From the NCBI RefSeq assembly GCF_030272615.1, contig NC_081406.1, positions 115,661,783 to 115,725,782 on the forward strand: a stretch of DNA of 64,000 nt, given 5' to 3'. The stretch is from Cryptomeria japonica (lineage: Eukaryota > Streptophyta > Pinopsida > Cupressales > Cupressaceae). The notes beneath the pieces were generated by a model. It was not told the DNA's origin and ran no database searches. It saw nothing but the letters and a program-made list of their open reading frames with translations. This document shows, piece by piece, positions 55,317 to 64,000 of this stretch; positions within the stretch are counted from its first letter, which is position 1; every line of letters begins with the position of its first letter. A program made the position numbers and the translations under genes.

Positions 55317-55794
55317 TGTGAGATTTTGCCAAGATCAAGAGCTCAATGAAAAGTACAAAATAGAGATAAAATATAGGACATGAATAAATTGTATTCTCAT
55401 CAATAGATAAATGATCAATAGTTGTTCATACAATGAATATGAGCCTACTTATATAGGCAAGGCTATATGGATATGTGAGCAAACAAACATAACATGTGGC
55501 CCAATAAGAAATAAGGGTAGGTAGGGAATAGGTGTGATAGGTAGGAGAAACAATAAAATATTCCACATGAGGTGGATCACCCACCAAAGGTGGAATTATC
55601 ACTCCATAGTAAGTGGATATGATAGAGTAGTAACAAGATCACACCATAAAAGACGGAAATTCTCCTACACACACCATCCCAATGTGCCACAAACACCCAA
55701 GTATCTCATACCCAAACTACTATCAAATGCATTTCCTAAGTAAACTTAAGTAAGGTGCAATAATATCCATGATGAATAATTATTTACACCAACA
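55317..55794 (-). repeat. 3' LTR (left) of the minus-strand element
   Basis: 478 bp; on the minus strand TGTTGGTGTAAATAATTATT...CAAAATCTCACA. Inverted repeats CCACATGAGGTGG (55,563-55,575) and CCACCAAAGGTGG (55,581-55,593). Confidence 0.92.
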
Positions 55795-56762
55795 TCCCCC
55801 CTTAAGTGCAACTTAGGAGAATAAACTTAAGTCTATAATGCAACTAAGTAATGCAAGATGGGTCCTGGATACAAAGCCATGTTAGGTACCCATGTACAAA
55901 TGAAAATGCAAAGAAAACCAATGCAATGAAATCTCTCACAAAGCAGGGAAAGAGAGAAAAACCCAATGGGAAAAAACCCTCCCCCAAAAGAGAGATGAAA
56001 ACTATACAAGAGAACTTTCATAGAAGCATGTGAGGAACAAAACCCCTTGTGAGGAAAAATTCCCCCGCATATGAGAGAAGAAGAGAAGCTAGGTAACCAC
56101 CCCCCCAATGTAGAATCTGAACCAATGGTAGAAGATCAAGAATGAATGAAGAAAATGCTCCATGAACGTCAAATAACATTCCTCCCCTTAGGAAGAAACA
56201 AAACCAAAGGTGTATCCATGAATTCTCCCCAATCATGAAGGGAAGAAGTAGGAAAAAAACTCATGATGAAAGGAATCTCTGAAAAAGGCACTCCAAGATC
56301 TAGTGGAGAGGAATGTAGAATAAGTCCCAAAGACTCACATGTCTCCTATACAGATAAAGAGACCTCCTCCAACTGTTGTACATAAGAATCCACAATCATG
56401 TCAACCTCTAAAGAATGATCATGTAGAGAATGAACAAGATGGCTAGAGTGTGCCCTCGCAACAATCAAAGAAGGATCATCTTCATCAAAGAGAAGACATG
56501 AATGTCATCAATGATGTCTCCCAATTCTGCAATGTAGGACCACAAACAAACTTGCAATGTTTGTCAAGTAATCATCCCATGAAACTGAAGCTGGAAGACA
56601 ATGAATATCCTGCTGCACTGAATCACATGAAGGCAAAACTATCACACTAGTTGCATCATCAGGTGTAATAGGTGATGTGATATCAATAGGAGGAGATGAA
56701 GCACAAGGCTCAAGAATGGGGTCACGTGTGAGAATCCCCATGTTTAAGTACCCAAAGTTCTC

Positions 56763-58210
56763 CTAAAATTCTAAAACATCATAAGAAGTGTGATCATCAT
56801 ATGTAGAATCATCATATGTGAAATCATCCTCATCAACAAAATCTAAAAAGGAATATAACTGAGATGCATGATCAACCATCCTAGTTGCAATGATAGCTCT
56901 AGTCTCCAAGTCTCTAATGAAAACTGACTTTGGTGTGAACTCCACAATTCTCTTAGTTGAGCCATGTGTGATTTGATAGATGGAAAGGATATTGTTTATC
57001 AAATGGGGTACACACAACACATCATTGAAGGAGTTATCCCCAATGGCAATAGATCTTTTCCCAATCACATCCATGTATGTATGATTTCCCATCAAAATTT
57101 GTGGCATGGTGCAAGGCTCAAATGTAGAGAACATAGACTACAAAGATGCCATATGATGAGAAGCCCCTGAATCTAGAAGCCATCTCCCTAAATCATGACT
57201 TGTAGTAGCACAAAGAGCTTGTTCTTTTCTTATCCCAAAAGAATGAGTCTTCCCACTTGTTGAAGCCATGAATGCTTGCCCTTTTCCTTTTGATTGTGAG
57301 GAAGTGGGAGTTGATGAATCCTCCTTCTTGTAGGCATTAGGCAAATCAATGTTGTGCTTTTTGAGGATATGTGAGAGCTCATCAATCTTCTTAGAATGGC
57401 AATGATTCTCCTCATGACTAACCTTTTTACAATAGGCACAAATAGTTCTCTCCCTCTTTGGTGAATAGTCCCTCTTGGAAGAGGATGAATGTCCTTGTTG
57501 TGGAGAAGGTGATGCTTTATCCTTAGGCTTTGATTGCCATTTCTTCTTGTTTGAGTTGTTCTTTCCTTGATTTCCTTTGTTTCCTTGATTTGCCACTAAT
57601 TCTTGAGACTTAGAAGTCTTAAGAATGCCCATGCTTATCAACTTAGTTTGTTTCATCATCAATATTTCAGCGAAAGCATCAAATGTAGGCATTGTGTAGC
57701 TTGAACCCATTGTCATCTTATGGGTTTGGAAACAAGAAACAAATGCTGCATATTCTTGTGGAAGCTTGCCCATGAAATTGAAGATCAACTGAGTATCCTT
57801 CTTATCAATGCCACAATCCTTGAGTTGTGCCCTCAACTCTTTTGCCTTAGTGACATAATCTTGTGTAGTATCAAAGTTCTTGGGATCTAACATAGTGAGA
57901 TCACTATCAATTTGATATCCCCTAATCTCATCAACTTGACCATAGAGTCTTGAAACTTTTCCCAAGCATCCTTGATTAGAGTACATTTCTCAATATGAAA
58001 AATGAGATCATTTGATATATACTTTCTTAAGGTATCAATTGCCATGATATTTTTAGTGAGCCAATCCAAGTGAGCAATAGGATCAGCAGGAACAACAATA
58101 GTTCCATCAATATAATGAGTTAGTCATTTTTCCATAAGTTTACTCCATGCATCAATTTTCCAAGTAGCATAATTATGAGGATTTAAGAGAGGAAACTTAG
58201 GAGAACCCAT
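56763..58210 (-). pseudogene. Copia-type gag and protease, broken
   Basis: Starts at 58,210 (MGSPKFPLLNPHNYATWKID, the UBN2 gag N-terminus that begins with the NYATWK-type motif). An early TGA (about 58,126) and a frameshift near 57,950 interrupt it. The long second frame (57,986-57,139) holds the rest of the capsid, a Lys/Ser-rich basic region, one zinc knuckle CAYCKKVSHEENHC and the aspartic protease motif WLLDSGASHHM. After an in-frame TAG at 57,140-57,138 the protease continues (57,134-56,763) with GDNSFNDVLCVPHL and NNILSI. It then enters acidic sequence and stops without the GAG-pre-integrase region. Role when active: virus-like particle formation and processing. Confidence 0.88.
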
Positions 58211-58879
58211 AGCAGCAAAAATGAAGGAACACAAGAGCACAGAAACACAAGAGACACCACCCCAAATTCAATCAATCAAAGTACCCCCCCCCAAAATGAT
58301 GATTTTGGCACTTTATATGTAGTGTGTGTACAATAGGCCACTTGAAAACAATGGCAAGATGGACTTCTGATTTTGTTTTACAACTGCCCCAATAGGCTGA
58401 GAACTACAAAGCAAAAGACCAGCAAGATAGATCTATGCAAACCAAATTGGCCAAAAAAGACCATATGCTAAAAGTACAATTTCTACCCAAAATCTCTTCA
58501 AACTGATAGCATATTATGAGATTAGACAAAAAATTATGCACTTTCAAAAAAATGGCACCTAAAAAGGAGTTTGTATGAGCCCAAACAGAGTCCCGAAAGT
58601 TGCAGAAATGAGGATTGGATAGGTACAGCCACAAATTTCTAAAAAATCTGTGCATCAAAATTTGAGAATACTACCACCACAAGAAAGTGTATGAAAAATT
58701 ATCCCATTTCAAAAAACATTGCACCAAAAAGGGAGCAAAAATGAGCAAGATATGGCCTTCCAAAGTTGAACTACAAAATTGAAAAGCTCAACGAGAGGGG
58801 GCTGATAAATTTTTGAAAAAATTATAACATCAGCAAACTACGCAATTAAATTTGATGGCCATATGATCTTTGCCAAAAC

Positions 58880-59330
58880 TTCGCCTCCCTTACTGAAAAA
58901 GATGATGTGGCAGACTGCATATGGTATGGTCACTGATGTGGTGGGTATGGCTCGGTGATGTGTCATAGATGTGGCTGCTGAGGTGGTGCTAATCAAGTGA
59001 GTTGTCCTGGTGACTGGGTTTTCCTGTGGTGGCTTGTTGTACACTAATGTGGCATTGAGTGTTGTTTGCATGGCAGTAGGGCCATGTGGCAGCGACACCA
59101 GAGAAGGATGGGAAGTGACACTGTAGGTGAGCGGTCGGGGAGGAGCCCGATGGTGGCGGTTGCTGGACGGGCCCTGACAAGTAGCACGGGTGCCGATAGA
59201 TGATGGCAGTGTCTGTGCACAGTACAACTGGCATCGGCAGGACCAAGGTCGCTGGTGGAATATGTGCGAGAGCCAACAAAGATTACAAAGACTGCCAAAT
59301 ATGTAGGGATGGTATGGTGGGGCGGGGTAA
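58880..59330 (-). other. GC-rich leader region of the minus-strand element
   Basis: A compositional island: CCG/GGC-rich sequence in three overlapping minus-strand frames with Pro/Ser/Thr/His-rich translations, between the primer-binding site and the gag start. No domain recognised; probably untranslated leader with secondary structure. To its right (59,340-59,450) is an A/T homopolymer-rich tract. Confidence 0.4.
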
Positions 59331-59692
59331 ATCAACCCCCCAAAATAATATATATTTTTTTTAATTTAAAAAAAAAAAAAAATTTAATAAAAAATTTTTA
59401 TGGAATTTTTGTTTTTGTAGAAAAATATATATATGTATTTTTTAAATTTTGAAAATCCATACCATACCACCCAAATTGGGTAAAAAATTTCCTCCAAGCT
59501 CCAAAATTGACTTTCACGTAATATTGGAGAATGTATAGTCAAAATTCATGGAAACGGCCACTTGGACGCGATGGTGAGGTCTGATTTGGTCTAGGATGCC
59601 TCCAAAAGATTCTTCTCCTTAGATCTAGCTCGTGACGCCACAATAATGCCTCTAAAAGATAAACCAATGATGCTCTAATGGCTCTAATACCA

Positions 59693-60175
59693 TGTGAGAT
59701 TTTGCCAAGATCAAGAGCTCAATAAAAAGTACAAAATAGAAACAAAATATAGGACAAGAATAAACTGTATTCTCATCAATAGATAAATGATCAATAGTTG
59801 TTCATATAATGAATATGAGCCTGCTTATATAGGCAAGGACATATATGGATATGTGAGCACACAAACATAACATGTGGCTAAATAAGAAACAAGTGTAGGT
59901 AGGAAATAGGTGTGGTAGGTAGGAAAAATTAATAAAATATTTCACATGACGTGGATCACCCACCGAAGGTGGAATTATCACTCCACAATAAGTGGATATG
60001 ATAGAGTAGTAACAAGATCACACCATAAAAGGTGGAAATTCTCCTACACACACTAACCCAATGTGGCACGAACACCCAAGTGTCTCATATCCAAACTATT
60101 ATGAAATGCATTTCCTAAGTAAACTTAAAAGTAGAGTGTAATAATATCCATGATGAATATTTTTTTACACCAACA
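59693..60175 (-). repeat. 5' LTR (right) of the minus-strand element
   Basis: 483 bp, matches 55,317-55,794 closely; adjoined by the primer-binding site at its left and by the GTCAT duplication at its right. Confidence 0.92.
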
Positions 60176-60180
60176 GTCAT

Positions 60181-60842
60181 ACCTATATTTAGTAAAAATG
60201 AAGCATTTGAGTTTATCTTGGGAATTTTCAGTTGTATTCTTAGAGGTGGTTCGAAAATGTGCCACATGGATTTGTAAGGGCACCTCTTTTGGCTTGGTCT
60301 AGAAGCTATTCCACACTTGCTTTTTTATATATTTCGTATGTCTTCTATGTGGGTTTAAGAGAGGAGTGGAGAAAATTGTTCTTAGCAAAGTTGTGCTATT
60401 AGATTTCCTCCATAAGTGTAAGATGTAGACTCCATGAAAATGCTCAGAGCCTACAAGTGTATTTTTTTTTTTTAAATTAATACATTGGTTCAATTCTTTT
60501 AAGTGCGGGGTTTCTTACCCAAAAGCTTTTTCCTCATGTATATCGACATTTATTTTCTTCTATCTATCTTTCTTCTATTCTTCTTCTTTCATGTTCTTGA
60601 CATGTTGATTTACATGTGGCTATCCCATCAAAATTTATTTAGATATGTAAACTACATTATTATTCTTCCAAGGTTTAGTGGATGGGAAATTAGCTATGTC
60701 TATTTATGTTTTAAGGCACCGTAGTATGCCAATGTATTGAGTAAAATAAAGTAAAACATAGGATATTGAAGGTGCATACTAAATCTTAGAGGTATTTTTG
60801 GGTTCAACTTTCCTTTTCATTTGATATCATATCTTAGATCAA
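60181..60842. other. Intergenic, no gene seen
   Basis: AT-rich, short frames only. No recognised element. Confidence 0.5.
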
Positions 60843-60934
60843 TGGTATGCATGTGCTTGCATGTTCATGTATGTGGATTGCATGCAGTTGTATGTGTATT
60901 GCATGTACTTGCACAATCTTGTACAATCTTGCAC
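60843..60934. repeat. Short TGCATG/TTGCAC tandem words
   Basis: Irregular repetition of (A/T)TGCATG and CTTGCAC/CTTGTAC-type words (for example GCACAATCTTGTACAATCTT at 60,911-60,930) at the left edge of duplicated block C. Copy A has a shorter version (1,665-1,690) beginning right at the CACTA-like end. Confidence 0.6.
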
Positions 60935-63900
60935 GATACTTACATGTATGCTTGCATGGCATTGCATGTGAAGGTTCATGGTGTATAAAGTTCTACTTGT
61001 CTTTCTTATGTTGTGATTTGTTAGCTTGGAATATAGAGGGAATCTATTTTGAAAAAATTGGTTGACTATGAAACCTTGTTTGAGTGGAATTTTTATAGTT
61101 CATCTTGTTTTCAAGATACATTAGTTATTTTGAAGGATGGATAAGATGGATTTATATGTAGTTGATCATGTGGTTACATTCAATTTGATATTGATCTTGA
61201 TCTCTTTTTTGACAATATATAATAATACTAATGCATGGTGTTGTTCGTATACTCTATGGTTGTGTGTAGTAGAGCATTCATGTAGGGTGCCTATTTTTGG
61301 TTCCCTGATAATAAGGAGAAACTTTAGTTGCTATGAATATGGTTTGGTTTTCTTATGTTGGATTCTTGGTTTACTCCTTAGTGTTGGAAGACATCATTTC
61401 ACTAGTCCAAATGGATGTAGGCTATGCAGCTAATCATTGGATTATTTGAAAGCTTTCAAAATTGCCTAGCTACTCTATATGGCTGTGGAATTGGTCTTCA
61501 AATGGGCTTGGAGTTCCAGGACCTCTTTATCCTTTTGGTTGGTTGTACTTGCATGTTTAAGTTTCATGTTGATTGGATCTGAGGGTTTTGTATAAATTTT
61601 ATTTAAAAACTATAGTTATGCTTATCTATGTTATTCCATTGTTTTGGTTTGTCTATTCTAGTATTTTTTAGACTTGTGTAGTGTATTTAAATCATAATTT
61701 AATATTGATTATTACATTTGTCACATGAAAATCTTCATTGCCACAACTTTTTTATCCTCAAGTTTATCTAGATAGATTGCACCAAATCCTCCATATCCAA
61801 GCTTGTTTTTCTTTTCCAAAAAATTGGTGGCCCGTTGAAGTTATTGATATGAAAACATGCATAAAGGACCTAGGGCAATTTGAGTGGTACAAGGTCCATA
61901 TTTTCCCCTTCCTCCTATTCCCCCCCCACCTCAAAATTTAAAATTATCTTTAAAATTATATTCAAGATTAATTATTTTCATAGTTCTTCTAAAGTTCTTC
62001 TTGATTAAGTAATTCAAAATTATTTAATTAATTTCTTAATCTTAATTCTATATTATTCTCCTATTCACATCATTTTGCCATCTCATCATTATGCGGCTAA
62101 ATAAATTAATTTTTTCGTATTATTTAAATTGTCACATTAACTCTGAACTTCTAAGTCTTAGTCAAGAGGAGGAAGAAACCTAGCTATCCTCCTATTTCCT
62201 ATATTCTCTCCACTGCTCCTACATCTTTGGAAGAGGTTTATTCCACCTCAACTTAGTCGACATCCACTTGTCTTGCATTCCCTTGATCATCTCCAACCAT
62301 CTTATATTCTTGGATTTTCATCTTTGGTCAAGGTGAGCATTCTGTCACTTGGACTCTTCTACCTCCTTTTTCTCTCACATTCTAACCAAATATTTTCAGC
62401 CATTTCTTTGTCAAGATTCACTCTCAACCATTGATCCTTTCCATGTAGGACTTTTCTCCTGTAAACTCTATAAAAAGAGTTTTTCTCCAACATTTTGAGG
62501 CTAATTATTATCAACCATTTTAGAGCAATCTAGAAATTCACAATAATCAAGCATTTAAAGTTTGCCTTAGGCTTAGTATCATTGTAGCAAAATCATAGCA
62601 TATCATCTATCCACCATAGTTTTGCTTATTATCACCATCTAGTTGTATTTCCCATATAGTTTCCATACCACATTAGTCCATTTAGCTTTAGTCATCTTGA
62701 AGGAACAATTGTGCAATTTGAGAGCAATCGGTAGAGAGTAGCAAGATCTGAAGTTATTAGGATACAATGAGACAACTTTGAAGATTACCTGACTATTTTT
62801 TTATTCTTCTACATGTTTTATTGGTAACTTGGATTTTTTTGTAAGAGTTTAGGTTGTGGTAGCTTAGTTTACAGTCATATAGATAGTTACATTTCTACAT
62901 TACAATTATCAATAAAGAAAACATAGTAGTGAGACTTTCCAATAGATGGTACATCCATAGCACTAGAAATATTGCTACAAATTACCTCTAAAACCTATTT
63001 AGCTCTAGTACTTTCAGATTTAAAATATATTTTATGTTGCTTTCCATATACACAATATTTATAGAAATCAAAATAAGCAAAGTAATGAGACAAATCATCA
63101 ACCATATTTTTATTTATGAGGTTTTTAAGAGTCTTTTCACCAATATGGCCCATCGTATTGTGCCATAGCTTACATGATATAGAGTTTTTAATTAAATTAA
63201 TATAGTTATAGTAAGTAGAAGCATCAAGTTTAAATAGGGTGCCACACCTATTACCTTTAGTTAAACTCAAATTCTCTTTGCTAAACTTGCAATGACTCTT
63301 TTCAAAAGATGCAAACTATAATGCAAGAATTATGTGAAGAAACCCTTTTGGGAAAAAACTCCACACCCAAAGAAATTCTAGACTTGTATTATTATTCCTT
63401 CAAATGTGTTACATCAATACAATTTTTCTCTGTGAAAAATTGTAGCACTTCATTGCTTTAAAAACCTATTCGTAACATATGTTTCCTTGAAGTCAAGCAC
63501 TAAATAAATAGGCATGTGAGAAACCATAAATCACAATTGGTTTCGAAAACCAATTAGGCACAAATCATAAAAATAGAAAGCTTCCTCTTTCAAATTGTGA
63601 ACTTTTATCAATCTTTTCAAAGATCTTCCTCGTCTTAGCAAGCTTTCATTTATCTTTCCCCTTTTTCATGCTTTTACTATTTTGATCATTAAGGAAACAT
63701 CTTACAAGTTGTCACAATTGCATTTAGCAACTTTCATGACAACTAAAAGATAATTACAATTTTCCAATTAATTTTTTAATTCAAATATAGAAATAGTAAG
63801 GTTGAGATATTTTATCTACACAAACAATGTCCTCTCTAAAAGGAGATCCCTCAATGAAATGCAAGCAATGCCTTCAATCAGGAAAGACAATTTTTGATGA

Positions 63901-64000
63901 CGATAAAGATAAGAATTGTTTACCACAAAATTGTTAACATGGTTGTCCAAAACCAACACCCAAATTAGATCCACCAAAAATAAAGGATGCTTACAAGAAA
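60908..64000. repeat. Duplicated block R, copy C (runs off the right edge)
   Basis: Direct repeat of 1,664-4,756 at a constant offset of 59,244 bp, ending only because the window ends. It contains the same minus-strand Copia fragment. In copies A and B this block is followed within about 3.5-7.5 kb by an LRK10L gene or pseudogene on the plus strand. Confidence 0.88.
62900..63270 (-). pseudogene. Copia GAG-pre-integrase fragment, copy C
   Basis: Same fragment as at 3,643-4,026, with a stop after STRAK that shortens the open frame (63,270-62,995). Shares LWHNTMGHIGEKTLK and YKYCVYGKQHKIYF. A remnant in the duplicated block. Confidence 0.75.

Larger units (their letters stand above)
55317..60175 (-). 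mobile_element. Minus-strand LTR retrotransposon with gag-protease only
   Basis: 4,859-bp element with LTRs at 55,317-55,794 and 59,693-60,175, flanked by perfect GTCAT duplications (55,312-55,316 and 60,176-60,180). Reading the minus strand, the primer-binding site TGGTATTAGAGCC abuts the right LTR (59,694-59,682), gag starts at 58,210, protease ends near 56,763, and a polypurine tract (CTTAAGGGGGGA) sits next to the left LTR. Integrase, reverse transcriptase and RNase H are missing; the region 55,795-56,760 in their place is non-coding. It shares with the element at 52,667 a TGTTGGTGTAA LTR start and CCACC/GGTGG inverted repeats, so the two are related families. Confidence 0.92.

Noticed and set aside
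58838-59335. A host gene encoded in the GC-rich minus-strand frames
   Set aside because: It sits between the primer-binding site and gag of a retrotransposon, has three overlapping low-complexity frames and no domain.
1664-64000. Blocks R at the two ends as LTRs of one giant 62-kb element
   Set aside because: The block includes a coding remnant of another Copia, has no TG...CA ends or target duplication at its borders, and also occurs partially in the middle (29.1 kb) next to an LRK unit. Segmental duplication explains it better.

Overview
This is nuclear DNA from a plant, probably a conifer or other gymnosperm. The evidence is AT-rich, intron-containing sequence dominated by old and nested LTR retrotransposons, with a small family of LRK10L-type (leaf-rust-10-like, WAK-related) receptor kinases. 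The taxon is inferred from repeat content and style, not from a diagnostic gene. No rRNA, CRISPR, operon or organellar gene was seen.

Only one host gene looks intact: a three-exon LRK10L receptor kinase on the + strand (32,615-34,979; 633 codons). A second copy on the - strand (47,619-49,758) keeps exons and splice sites but has two in-frame stops, one replacing the ATP-anchoring lysine. A third (10,790-18,824, +) is heavily decayed, lacks its glycine-rich loop, and is split by a complete 5.25-kb Copia element and by a smaller insert. Several 5'-only relics (promoter with or without start of exon 1) lie at about 7.9, 8.8, 19.7, 30.3, 35.9, 39.5 and 46.8 kb. The locus is therefore an LRK10L cluster that grew by tandem and segmental duplication and was then filled with transposons.

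Layout: 1-1,250, 490-bp tandem repeat; 1,390-1,663, CACTA-like end; 1,664-5,319, duplicated block that recurs at 60,908-64,000 (constant offset 59,244) and partly at 29,115-29,880; 5,320-7,449, unidentified insertion; 7,450-20,170, unit A with the decayed kinase; 22,525-29,114, an LTR element with an unusual coding layout; 29,115-36,420, unit B with the intact kinase; 36,110-42,360, tandem pair of about 3.4-kb units ending in LRK relics, one carrying a clear MITE; 43,240-45,760, Ty3/gypsy relic; 46,443-46,592, tRNA-derived SINE; 46,740-49,970, LRK relic and minus-strand pseudogene; 52,667-55,242, small non-coding LTR element; 55,317-60,175, minus-strand gag-protease-only LTR element; 60,908-64,000, start of a third block.

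The most unusual system is the 22.5-29.1-kb LTR element. It encodes a coiled-coil protein with four CCHC knuckles (one or two damaged) and then a second, roughly 1,150-codon ORF of a family I do not recognise, with no visible protease, integrase, reverse transcriptase or RNase H. The second main signal is a palindromic pair of W-box cores (GTCAA, 9 nt, TTGAC) kept at the same place in nearly every LRK promoter copy.
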